The translations under genes and the position numbers were made by a program. 64,000 bases of DNA. Source: Eleginops maclovinus. Taxonomy: Eukaryota; Chordata; Actinopteri; Perciformes; Eleginopidae. Shown one piece after another: positions 1 to 8,995 of the stretch; positions within the stretch are counted from its first letter, which is position 1; the number at the start of each line of letters is the position of its first letter. A model generated the notes under the pieces. It was not told where the DNA came from. It did no database searches and saw only the letters and a list, made by a program, of their open reading frames with translations. The DNA lies in NCBI RefSeq assembly GCF_036324505.1, contig NC_086354.1, positions 4,581,217-4,645,216 of the forward strand, in the 5' to 3' direction.

Positions 1-189
1 ATTAATTCATGAATTAATATCAGTAATTTCAGATACCTTCATCAGTAACTGGAGGCCACTGTCTGACATCGTCCAACCAAGTAACTTTATTCATTTGGGG
101 TTATGGTTATCTTGCTATTATTGATAGCATCAATGACTGTTGAATGGATAATGAGTGTAATGATTGAGCACGCACACCGCAGCAATGGC

Positions 190-1665
190 CCCGTCGCTAG
201 ATGGCGACATACACAAATCGCTCACCGAATCGGTGTATTGCTGAAGCTGCGGCGGGGAGCTGCGGTCTCAAGGCCTTAGGTGCCTCAAGGGGTGGTAACC
301 CTCGAAGCTCCTGGTGGACACCGTTGGTTAGGGAAGCCGTCCGACTGAAGAAGGAGGCCTTCCGGGATATGTTATCCCTAGGTACTCCTGACGCAGTTGC
401 AAGGTATCGACAGGCCCAAAGGGCAGCAGCCTCAGCCATGACCGAGGCAAAGCAGCGGGTATGGGAGAAGTTCGGAGAAGCCATGGATAAGGACTTTCTG
501 TCGGCACCAAAGTGGTTCTGGAAAACCATCCGACACCTCAGGAGGGGGAAGCAGGGAACCATCCAAGCTGTGTACAGTAAGGATGGGACGCTGTTAACCT
601 CAACTGATAGGGTGTTAGGGCGGTGGAAGGAACACTTTGAGGAACTCATGAACCCGACAACTCTATGTTAGAAGCGAAGCTGGAGTAAAAAGGGGGAAAG
701 TTTACTCTAAGGTGCTGGAAAGGAGGGTCCGGCCGATTGTTGAACCTCAGATTGAAGAGAAACAATGCGGTTTTCGTCCTGGTCGTGGAACGACGGACCA
801 GCTTTTCACTCTTGCAAGGATCCTGGAGGGGGCCTGGGAGTACGCTCATCCGGTCTACATGTGCTTTGTGGTTTTGTAGAAGGCGTATGACCGCGTTCCC
901 AGGGAGATACTGTGGGAGGTGCTGCGGGAGTATGGGGTGAAGGGGTCTCTACTCAGGGCCATCCAATCTCTGTACTCCCAAAGCGAGAGCTGTGTCCGGG
1001 TCCTCGGTAGCACGTCGGACCGATTTTCGGTGAGGGTTGGCCTCCGCCAGGGCTGGGCTTTGTCACCAATCCTGTTTGTGATATTCATGGACAGGATTTC
1101 GAGGCGTAGTCGTGGGGGAGGGGGTCTGCAGTTCGGTGAGCTAAGGATTGCACCACTGCTTTTTGCAGATAATGTTGTCCTAATGGCTTCATCGGTCTGT
1201 GACCTTCAGCACTCACTGGATCGGTTCGCGGGACCTCCAAATCTGAGGCCATGGTTCTCAGCAGGAAACTGATGGACTGTCCAGGTAGGAAATGAGGTTT
1301 TACCCCAATTGAAGGAGTTCAAGTATCTCGGGGTCTTTTTTTGAGTGAGGGAACAATGGAGCGTGGGATGAGCGTCAGTTGAAGTGATTCGGGCACCTAG
1401 TGAGGATGCCACCTGGGCGCCTCCCTAGGGAGGTGTTCCAGGCACGTCCAGCTGGGAAGAGACCGAGGGGTAGACCTAGGACCAGGTGGAGGGCTTATAT
1501 CTCTTCTCTGGCCTGGGAGCGCCTTGGCATCCCCCAGTCAGAGCTGGCTGATGTAGCCAGGGAAAGAGAAGTTTGGGTCTCTCTGCTGGAGCTGTTACCT
1601 CCGCGACCCTGACAGAAAAGCGGGAGAAGATGGATGGAAGATGGATGGATGGATGGATGGATGGT
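190..1665 (+). mobile_element. Degenerate 5'-truncated non-LTR retrotransposon (LINE)
   Basis: Relic of a non-LTR retrotransposon. An open stretch at 201-671 has the basic, Trp-rich linker that lies between endonuclease and reverse transcriptase in teleost LINEs (WWTPLVREAV, WKEHFEELMN). About 690-1260 holds the reverse transcriptase: FRPGRGTTDQ, then KAYDRVPRE, then LRQGWALSPILF, then FADNVVLMA. The C-terminal segment 1385-1612 has FGHLVRMPPGRLPRE and RPRGRPRTRW, and ends in a stop. A (GGAT)n tail at about 1630-1662 closes the 3' end. It is dead: there is a stop just before KAYDRV (near 876), frame changes, a large deletion near 1270-1380, and the catalytic FADD box reads FADN. The 5' part with the endonuclease is missing. 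The clade is not certain from sequence alone. Confidence 0.85.
1629..1663. repeat. (GGAT)n simple repeat, LINE 3' tail
   Basis: Repeats of GGAT/ATGG directly follow the stop of the LINE C-terminal segment. Non-LTR elements of this kind end in a short tandem tail, so this marks the element's 3' end rather than an independent microsatellite. Confidence 0.8.
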
Positions 1666-1689
1666 GTTCTTTTTTAAAAATACAGTGTG

Positions 1690-2090
1690 AAGGCGCTAAC
1701 GTCACTTTGTGCCAAAATTACGGCCCTGCCCACTTTCCGGTGAAAATACTGCATCAGAGCGAAGCGGGAAATAATAGTCTGTTCATGTCTTAAAGCTGCT
1801 GATTCATATATCGCACCTCAGACAACCAATAAAGTTTCTTTACTTCCTCTCCAGAAAAAAGGAGGGTAAAAGAAAGGATGTAATTCAGAAATCTCAGTTT
1901 CAGTGTCAGCCTGCTGCCTGCCATCCCCTGTCCGGAAAAGCTGTCTTTGCCGTCTGACCAGACACGTGACACCATTTTCATATTTCTTGAGTCATTATAC
2001 TGTTTTTGACAAACAGAAATATTGTTTTCTGGCATCACTTCTGCATTTTGGTCTCAGGTGGCACACCGACAGTAAGAGGGCGCAGCGCCC
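1690..2090. repeat. Dispersed ~400-bp repeat, copy 1
   Basis: Clearly similar to 11567-11980 in the same orientation. Shared blocks include CCCACTTTCCGGTGAAAA, GCATCAGAGCGAAG, CTCAGTTTCAGTGTCAGCC and GAAATATTGTTTTCTGGCAT. Each copy has indels the other lacks. No TIR, coding motif or tail was recognised, so the class is unknown. It lies between the LINE and the BEL element. Confidence 0.75.
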
Positions 2091-2156
2091 CTGTTACCGG
2101 TTTAGACAAAACCCTGATCGTTATATGGACCTTACACTCACTATTTTTGGTGAGCT

Positions 2157-2161
2157 CATCA
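2157..2161. repeat. 5' target-site duplication of the BEL element (CATCA)
   Basis: CATCA directly before the 5' LTR is repeated directly after the 3' LTR (8327-8331). A 5-bp duplication fits BEL/Pao integrases. Confidence 0.85.
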
Positions 2162-2576
2162 TGTTGTGAATTTATTTGTTAGGAAGAGAATTTATTTAGA
2201 ACAGATGATTTAAAAGGAATAGTTAAAAGCAACATTTAATAAGTTAGTCAATTTATAAGTAAGTGTTAAGAATAACAGTTCATGTTTCAGATATGGGATT
2301 AGATTAAAAAGGGACTTTAGGTCATTTAAGTTGGGATATACTTAGGAAATGGACTTGAAATGGACTTCATTACCCATGGGACATTGTGCGTGTTACGTCA
2401 CATACGCAGTGTTGTAGGTCGTACAGCGGCCATTTTGTTTTATGTTGTTAAGGATGCTGACAATTCAAGCCAACCACTCGCTGTAAATATGTTAAGTTCT
2501 TTATTTTAGTAAACATCTGAAATGAACGGACGTCTCCCTTCGTTATTTTAGTAGCCATCAACATTAGTTCAGAACA
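2162..2576 (+). repeat. 5' LTR of BEL element (415 bp)
   Basis: Starts TGTTGTGAAT and ends GTTCAGAACA. It matches 7912-8326 at every position by visual comparison. The promoter and polyadenylation signal should lie here; no canonical TATA box was obvious. Confidence 0.95.
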
Positions 2577-2579
2577 TTT

Positions 2580-2597
2580 TGGTGCCGAAACCCGGGA
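2580..2597 (+). other. Primer-binding site, tRNA-Phe type
   Basis: TGGTGCCGAAACCCGGGA starts 3 bases after the 5' LTR. It is complementary over 18 bases to the 3' end of vertebrate tRNA-Phe (…TCCCGGGTTTCGGCACCA, as I remember that tRNA). This marks minus-strand cDNA priming. Confidence 0.85.
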
Positions 2598-2608
2598 ATT
2601 AGAACGAG

Positions 2609-5600
2609 ATGGCTGACGACCCGGCTGAAGAGAGACCACTTGTAGCGGAGCAAGGAGAAAGGGCGAGAAGGAAACGTCGGACGATTCGTAGCTCCACTAC
2701 GCGAGTGATCAACCAGATTGATGTTGAACTGCGAAAGGAAGACCAACAGAGGGATCTCAACCGTGTGCGGGAGATGTTAGCTGTATTGTCGACAAAGGAG
2801 GACACTTTGCGCGAGCTTGACAACATAGTGGAGGAACACACTTCACTGGAAGATGTGGAGGCGGAGATTGAACTCGCAGAAGATTACAGAGACCGCCTCA
2901 TTGAGGTAAAGACGCGTGCTCACCGAGTGATCAGCGAGACTGTGAGTAACCCCCCGCCTACTCGGCAAAGTGATGCTAGTACTGCAAATAGACAGACAGT
3001 GAGACTGCCAAAATTACAAATTGACAAGTTCAACGGAGATGTAAGCTTATGGCAGGAATTTTGGAGCCAGTATGAGACTGCTATTCATAACAACAGTGCA
3101 CTCTGCAAGAAAGAGAAGTTTACCTACCTGAAAACGTATCTTACTGGAACAGCTGCAAAGTCAGTAGCAGGGCTCACACTGACAGACAGTAATTATGATG
3201 CTGCAATCGAATTACTTCAAAAAAGATTTGGAAGGAAAGATCTCATTGTAAATGCACATATGTCAAAGCTACTGAATCTCACTCCTGTAAAGAGATCATC
3301 TGATGTCACTGCCTTAAGACAGCTGTATGATGAATGTGAAGTTCAAACCAGAAGCCTACAATCATTAGGAGTGGTATCAGACACCTATGGTGGAATGTTA
3401 TGCCCAATATTGCTCCAGATGATGCCAGATGACATGGCTCTTGAATACAGCCGTCAAAGAGGTGACAATGATGAGTGGAAAGTGGACAATGTGCTTAAAT
3501 TCCTCCAGACAGAGGTTCAGACCCGAGAGAGAACTGTACAGATGAAGAAATCATTTAATCAGAGAGAAAGCCAGTTCACTAATAAATTCAGCAGCAAATC
3601 ACATTCAGCTAGTGACATGAAAATAAAGAAACCAAATATGACATCTGCAGCTGCGCTACACATTACTGAACAGAAAGTCAACAATTGCTTGTTTTGTGAT
3701 AGTGCTGAACACAAATCCGAGAAATGTCCAGACCACGATGTGCCAGCACGCAAAGAAAAACTGAAAAGGCTAGGCAGGTGCTTTGTGTGTCTGGGATCCA
3801 AACACATTGCTAAGTTTTGCAAGACGAAGGGTGTGTCATGTGCCACATGTGGTGGCAGGCATCATGCAGCCGTGTGTGAGAAAAATCTGGCACCCCCACC
3901 TGATGTGTCAACCAACACAGACACACTTGTAAGCTCAGTAATTCCTAAAGCAGAGAACACAGTGCTGTTACAGACCACCAAGGCATGGGCCGTAGGGCCC
4001 ACAAGCAGGAAGATGGTCCGCTGCCTGCTAGATGGAGGCAGTCAGGGGAGTTTTGTGCATGAGAATGTAGTGAAGGAGCTACAGCTACCTGTTACCAGAC
4101 AAGGAACGCTTACTCTTCACACATTTGGCTCCTCTGCTCCAACAACGGTGAGTCGCAACATAGTGAAGCTCAGCTTGGAGAATGTGTGGGATAAGCAGCG
4201 GAGAATTGAAATAGAAGCTGTTGTGACCCCACAAGTGTGCACAGCACTGATGAGGGTTCCAGGTGAACACATACAGAAAGAGATGAAAAGAAGAGGTCTC
4301 CAATTAGCTGACTGTGATGGAGATTACAAACCAGAACTTTCTGTGCTAATTGGCTCTGATTATTACTGGCAGATAGTGTCTGGCCGAGTGGAAAGACTGA
4401 CCAAGAGCCTAGTGGCACTAGAGAGCACATTTGGATGGGCAGTGCAAGGCCCAATGGCAGTGTCCAGCATGACGGAGTCAACATGCATGAACATACTGCT
4501 CAGCAACGATGCACAGATGGACAAACAACTGCATGCGTTCTGGGAGCTCGAGTCCCTGGGCATCACAAGTGAGAAGCCTGAGAGCCCAGAGGATGCGGAA
4601 GCATTGCAGCGGTTTGAAGAAACCTCCATTCTCAAGGACGGGCGTTACCAAGTGGAGTTGCCATGGCGACAAGATCATCCACCACTTAAAGACAACTACC
4701 GCATAGCCAAAAAGAGACTGGAGAGTTTGAAAAGGAAACTGAGCAAAGATGTCACTCTGTACAGCAGATACAACGAAGTCGTGGAAGACTACCTAAAGCA
4801 AGGAATGGCTGAGGATGTGCCAAAGGAGCGTGCATCACCGCAAGACACTCAGACATACTACTTACCCCATCATGCTGTACTGAGGGAAGACAAGGCGACA
4901 ACAAAACTGCGAGTCGTATTCGATGCTTCATCTCACGAAGATGGAAGTCCCTCACTGAACGACTGTCTCTTAACCGGCCCCAATCTGAATCCAGATCTGA
5001 TGAGTGTTTTGACCAAGTTTAGACTGCATGAAGTTGCTTATATGGCAGACATCAAGAAAGCATTTCTGCAGATTTCACTCACAGAAAGAGATCGGGACGC
5101 CGTGAGATTCCTGTGGTTCACAGGTCCACCAACACTGGACAAGGACATGAAGCTGCGCATGCTCAGAATGACGAGGGTGGTGTTTGGAGCTTCGTCAAGC
5201 CCATTCCTACTCGCAGCCACCATTCGGAAGCATCTAAGACAGTACGAATCAGAACACCCAAAGGTGGTAGGAATCATCAGCTCCTCACTGTATGTCGATG
5301 ACTTTATTTCAAGTTCAAGTGAGGTGACAGAGGCCTATACAGTGACAAAAACGGCCAAGAACATAATGTCTGAAGCAGGCATGGAGCTATGCAAATGGAT
5401 GACGAGCTCTGCTGAGCTCAAAGAGAAATGGCAGGAGAGCTCGATGGATTGCGTTGCTCAGCCAGAACCACACGGGTCCATTCTCAAGGTGCTGGGCTTG
5501 GTGTGGAGACCGGCCACTGATGACTTCGTGTTCGACCTCAGAGGGCTGCTGGATATCCTGAAGGATAGAGAAAACACAAAACGAAGTGTTCTGCAGTCTT

Positions 5601-7888
5601 CTGCTCGAATCTTTGACCCATTGGGATTCTTGACACCCTTCACGATTAGGATCAAGATCATGTTCCAAGAGATGTGGGAGAGAGGGCTCCAGTGGGACGA
5701 GGAGCTGCCACCCGACATGACAAAGAAGTGGCAACAGTGGTGTTCAGAGCTCCCTCAACTGCATGAGGTGTCAATCCCACGATGGTACAAAACGCATATG
5801 CCACAGCAGAACAACCAAGAGCTAAAACTGCATGTATTCTGTGATTCGAGCGAAAGAGCTTACAGTGCAGTCGCTTACATCGAAGGAAAAACAAGGGAAG
5901 GAGAAGTGACCATAAGCCTGGTTGCATCCAAGTCAAGAGTGGCCCCGCTTAAAAGAATGACTCTGCCACGCCTGGAGCTGATGGGTGCCGTGATAGCAGC
6001 CAGGTTGGGGGACACACTCATGAAAGCGCTGCAGCTAGACAAGACACAACTCAGACTGTGGACAGATTCAATGATAGTTCTGCACTGGATCTGCGGCTCT
6101 GCTCATAGGTGGAAACAGTTCGTAGCGAATAGAGTCACAGAAATCCAGACCCTAACCGACCCACAGTCCTGGTCTCACTGCAAGGGGAAACTTAACCCAG
6201 CCGACCTTCCCACCAGAGGCCTAACTGTACAGGACCTGAAGCAGAGCACATTGTGGTGGAAAGGACCTTATGTTCTAATGACAGCTGATCACTCACAGAG
6301 TACTCAGGAAGATGTTCAAGAAGAGGAGGTCGGATCTGAACTCCGATCCAAATACCAGATTACAGTACAGGCTGTTCAGCAAGAGCCAGACTTCCTAAGT
6401 CCTGTCTTATGTCTAGAGAAGTACAGCAAACTAAAAAGAGTGTTCCGAGTGACAGCCTGGATCAAGAGATTCATCACCAACGCACGCTCAAGATCTAAGG
6501 TGAGCGGTGAACTGACAGCGGAAGAGCTGAATGAAGCAGAAAAATATTGGACGAAGGTGACTCAAAGAGAAAGTTTCTGCTCCGAAATGGATCTGCTGAT
6601 AGCAGGGAAATGCCCCAACACTGACTCCAGGATACGGGAGCTCAAACCATTTCTGGATGAAGACGCATTGCTTAGTGTTGGAGGACGGCTACAGCATTCA
6701 GATCTCTCTTACAGAGAAAAACACCCCTGGATTTTGCCCAGCAAACACAAATACACAGAGATGGTGGTGCAGAATCAACATGAGCAAATATGCCATGCAG
6801 GTGTACAAGACACTTTAGTGCAGACAAGAGAGAAATATTGGATTCTTAAGGCAAGGCAGATAGTGAGGAAGGTGGTGTCCGGATGTGTACTTTGCAGGAA
6901 ATTCAAAGCAAGGCCTGGGCAACAGACTACTGCACCGTTGCCAAGGGACAGGATAACAGAATCACCACCATTCGAAGTTACCGGTGTGGACTTTGCCGGG
7001 CCACTCTATGTGAAGATACAGAGCTCAATGACAAAGGCGTACATAGCACTTTTCACGTGTGCTGTGACCAGAGCGATCCACTTAGAGTTAGTCTCAGACA
7101 TGTCCACGGAACACTTCTTACTAGCTCTGAAACGATTCATCTCCAGAAGAGGATTATGCAAGGTGATCTATTCAGATAATGCCAAGACGTTCAAGAGGGC
7201 AGATCAAGATCTAAAGGAGCTCTGGCAACGAATTAAAGATCCACAACTACGAGAGTTCTTCTCAGAGAAGGGCATCACCTGGCGGTTCATCGCTGAAAGA
7301 GCAGCCTGGTGGGGCGGATTTTGGGAGCGGCTTGTTAGATCAGTCAAAATCATTCTCAGAAAGGTGCTTGGCAAAGCTAAACTCAACTTTGAAGAGATGT
7401 GCACCATGCTGACCGAAGCTGAAGCCGTAATAAACTCAAGGCCGCTCACGTATGTGTCCAATGATGTGGATGAGCCAGAACCACTGACCCCTGCCCACTT
7501 CTTGGTGGGTCAGAGACTGACTTGCTTGCCTCCTAAGTCATTTCCAGCTGAGATCAACCGTCCAACAGCCAACAAAGAGGAGATGACCAAGAGGTGGCGC
7601 TACAGACAACGACTCGTGACCAACTTCTGGAACCGCTGGCAGAAGGAATATCTGTTGGATCTGAAGTCGGCCCGTCGCTGTGACACCCCACAGCCTTCTT
7701 CGCTGAAGGTTGGCGATGTTGCGCTCATCGGAGAAGACAACGCCCCAAGGCAGAGCTGGAAGCTGGGGAAGATCGAAGAGCTGTTTCCTGGTCGTGATGG
7801 CCTTGTGAGGTCATGTGCAGTTCGCACTAGCACAGGGACTGTTCTGCGGAGGCCCATCCAGCTTCTGTATCCGTTGGAAATAGTATAA
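2609..7888 (+). CDS. BEL/Pao Gag-Pol polyprotein (1759 aa)
   Basis: Single open frame with the domain order of the BEL/Pao family. Residues 1-110 are charged and probably coiled coil. About 130-290 is the Gag region (DUF1759-like, FNGDVSLWQEFW). Cys/His knuckles lie at about 360-425 (CLFCDSAEHKSEKC, CFVCLGSKHIAKFC, CATCGGRHHAAVC). The aspartic protease is near 473 (LLDGGSQGSF), reading D-G-G at the catalytic loop. Reverse transcriptase spans about 765-950 (YMADIKKAFLQI; catalytic YVDD near 894). RNase H is at about 1070-1200 (FCDSSERAYSAVAY, LELMGA, LWTDSMIVLHW). A zinc-binding H2C2 region (HAGVQDT…CVLCRKFK) starts near 1395. The integrase catalytic triad lies in VDFAGPL, SDNAKTF and FWERLV (about 1457-1575). 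A DUF5641-like C-terminus contains WRYRQRLVTNFWNRW. No stop or frameshift interrupts it, so it may be competent. Start chosen: first ATG after the primer site. Confidence 0.95.
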   Translation: MADDPAEERPLVAEQGERARRKRRTIRSSTTRVINQIDVELRKEDQQRDLNRVREMLAVLSTKEDTLRELDNIVEEHTSLEDVEAEIELAEDYRDRLIEVKTRAHRVISETVSNPPPTRQSDASTANRQTVRLPKLQIDKFNGDVSLWQEFWSQYETAIHNNSALCKKEKFTYLKTYLTGTAAKSVAGLTLTDSNYDAAIELLQKRFGRKDLIVNAHMSKLLNLTPVKRSSDVTALRQLYDECEVQTRSLQSLGVVSDTYGGMLCPILLQMMPDDMALEYSRQRGDNDEWKVDNVLKFLQTEVQTRERTVQMKKSFNQRESQFTNKFSSKSHSASDMKIKKPNMTSAAALHITEQKVNNCLFCDSAEHKSEKCPDHDVPARKEKLKRLGRCFVCLGSKHIAKFCKTKGVSCATCGGRHHAAVCEKNLAPPPDVSTNTDTLVSSVIPKAENTVLLQTTKAWAVGPTSRKMVRCLLDGGSQGSFVHENVVKELQLPVTRQGTLTLHTFGSSAPTTVSRNIVKLSLENVWDKQRRIEIEAVVTPQVCTALMRVPGEHIQKEMKRRGLQLADCDGDYKPELSVLIGSDYYWQIVSGRVERLTKSLVALESTFGWAVQGPMAVSSMTESTCMNILLSNDAQMDKQLHAFWELESLGITSEKPESPEDAEALQRFEETSILKDGRYQVELPWRQDHPPLKDNYRIAKKRLESLKRKLSKDVTLYSRYNEVVEDYLKQGMAEDVPKERASPQDTQTYYLPHHAVLREDKATTKLRVVFDASSHEDGSPSLNDCLLTGPNLNPDLMSVLTKFRLHEVAYMADIKKAFLQISLTERDRDAVRFLWFTGPPTLDKDMKLRMLRMTRVVFGASSSPFLLAATIRKHLRQYESEHPKVVGIISSSLYVDDFISSSSEVTEAYTVTKTAKNIMSEAGMELCKWMTSSAELKEKWQESSMDCVAQPEPHGSILKVLGLVWRPATDDFVFDLRGLLDILKDRENTKRSVLQSSARIFDPLGFLTPFTIRIKIMFQEMWERGLQWDEELPPDMTKKWQQWCSELPQLHEVSIPRWYKTHMPQQNNQELKLHVFCDSSERAYSAVAYIEGKTREGEVTISLVASKSRVAPLKRMTLPRLELMGAVIAARLGDTLMKALQLDKTQLRLWTDSMIVLHWICGSAHRWKQFVANRVTEIQTLTDPQSWSHCKGKLNPADLPTRGLTVQDLKQSTLWWKGPYVLMTADHSQSTQEDVQEEEVGSELRSKYQITVQAVQQEPDFLSPVLCLEKYSKLKRVFRVTAWIKRFITNARSRSKVSGELTAEELNEAEKYWTKVTQRESFCSEMDLLIAGKCPNTDSRIRELKPFLDEDALLSVGGRLQHSDLSYREKHPWILPSKHKYTEMVVQNQHEQICHAGVQDTLVQTREKYWILKARQIVRKVVSGCVLCRKFKARPGQQTTAPLPRDRITESPPFEVTGVDFAGPLYVKIQSSMTKAYIALFTCAVTRAIHLELVSDMSTEHFLLALKRFISRRGLCKVIYSDNAKTFKRADQDLKELWQRIKDPQLREFFSEKGITWRFIAERAAWWGGFWERLVRSVKIILRKVLGKAKLNFEEMCTMLTEAEAVINSRPLTYVSNDVDEPEPLTPAHFLVGQRLTCLPPKSFPAEINRPTANKEEMTKRWRYRQRLVTNFWNRWQKEYLLDLKSARRCDTPQPSSLKVGDVALIGEDNAPRQSWKLGKIEELFPGRDGLVRSCAVRTSTGTVLRRPIQLLYPLEIV

Positions 7889-7900
7889 ACAGTAGTTTAT

Positions 7901-7911
7901 GGGGGGGAGGA
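7901..7911 (+). other. Polypurine tract
   Basis: GGGGGGGAGGA lies directly before the 3' LTR, 12 bases after the Gag-Pol stop. It is the expected plus-strand primer for reverse transcription. Confidence 0.85.
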
Positions 7912-8326
7912 TGTTGTGAATTTATTTGTTAGGAAGAGAATTTATTTAGAACAGATGATTTAAAAGGAATAGTTAAAAGCAACATTTAATAAGTTAGTCA
8001 ATTTATAAGTAAGTGTTAAGAATAACAGTTCATGTTTCAGATATGGGATTAGATTAAAAAGGGACTTTAGGTCATTTAAGTTGGGATATACTTAGGAAAT
8101 GGACTTGAAATGGACTTCATTACCCATGGGACATTGTGCGTGTTACGTCACATACGCAGTGTTGTAGGTCGTACAGCGGCCATTTTGTTTTATGTTGTTA
8201 AGGATGCTGACAATTCAAGCCAACCACTCGCTGTAAATATGTTAAGTTCTTTATTTTAGTAAACATCTGAAATGAACGGACGTCTCCCTTCGTTATTTTA
8301 GTAGCCATCAACATTAGTTCAGAACA
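7912..8326 (+). repeat. 3' LTR of BEL element (415 bp)
   Basis: Matches the 5' LTR with no visible difference. It ends AGAACA and is followed by the second CATCA copy at 8327-8331. Confidence 0.95.
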
Positions 8327-8358
8327 CATCATTGCATACCTTACATCATGTTTGATGG

Positions 8359-8890
8359 CATAGGAATGTCTCCAGCATTTTAGTCAACATGAGTCCAGAA
8401 TAAACAGCAGGGTTGTTCTAAACATTAGACTCTGGCATTGCAAAAATGTTTTTGTTAAGAGCCAAAGAGTCAATACCATTTGTTGTTTTGGTCCGAAGTA
8501 CATTACTTCATTCATGAATTTTTATTGATTTCTCCATCGTAATACGGACATGACCTGGATATTTTTTTACGTGATTGACTCATTGTATAATAAATAGACA
8601 TGACTTCAAGGGTTATTAAGTTACCAACTTATTGTACAATATGGACAAGAGTTATTATTTTCAGGATATCGACATGACCCCAAACATTTGTACATGATCA
8701 GTTGATAAATCGACATGACTTTTACAATAACGGCTTTTATACTAATTATATGTCACAGATCGTATGACGTATGTCCTCATTATAGCCTGTTTACATGACT
8801 GTTTGTTACATAGGAATATCTCCAGCACTCAACATGATGCTAGACAGTTTTTGTTAACAGACCAGAGAGCACATTTGGTTTGGATTAAGT
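8359..8890. repeat. Diverged direct repeat pair in AT-rich gk5 intron
   Basis: Noncoding. About 8359-8490 and 8809-8890 share the order CATAGGAAT.TCTCCAGCA, then CAACATGA, then TTTTTGTTAA followed by AGAG and CATTTG. Between them, short phrases such as GACATGAC recur (8548, 8599, 8672, 8713). The origin is unknown. No gk5 exon was seen here on either strand. Confidence 0.5.
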
Positions 8891-8995
8891 GGTAAACATT
8901 TTTTTTTTATCTCATCTATTTTGGATATTATTTTGTATGTCTGGTTATTCTTAAGAATATATATTAATTTGAACATTAGAAAATAAAAACTGCAC

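Larger units (their letters stand above)
2162..8326 (+). mobile_element. Complete BEL/Pao LTR retrotransposon
   Basis: A structurally complete 6165-bp element. From left to right it has a 5' LTR (2162-2576), a tRNA-Phe primer-binding site (2580-2597), one uninterrupted Gag-Pol frame (2609-7888), a purine tract (7901-7911) and a 3' LTR (7912-8326). It is flanked by CATCA on both sides. The LTRs begin TG and end CA and show no difference when compared base by base, which points to recent insertion. No envelope-like frame is present. It lies opposite to gk5 and, by inference, inside one of its 3' introns. Confidence 0.95.

Noticed and set aside
2609..7888. Many shorter frames on both strands within the BEL coding region
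   Set aside because: They are shadows of the long Gag-Pol frame; no separate envelope-like gene is present.
8327..8995. Possible terminal gk5 exons
   Set aside because: Read on the minus strand, no ADGG-like or FWT/S-like coding segment with splice sites was found; the stretch is AT-rich with internal repeats.
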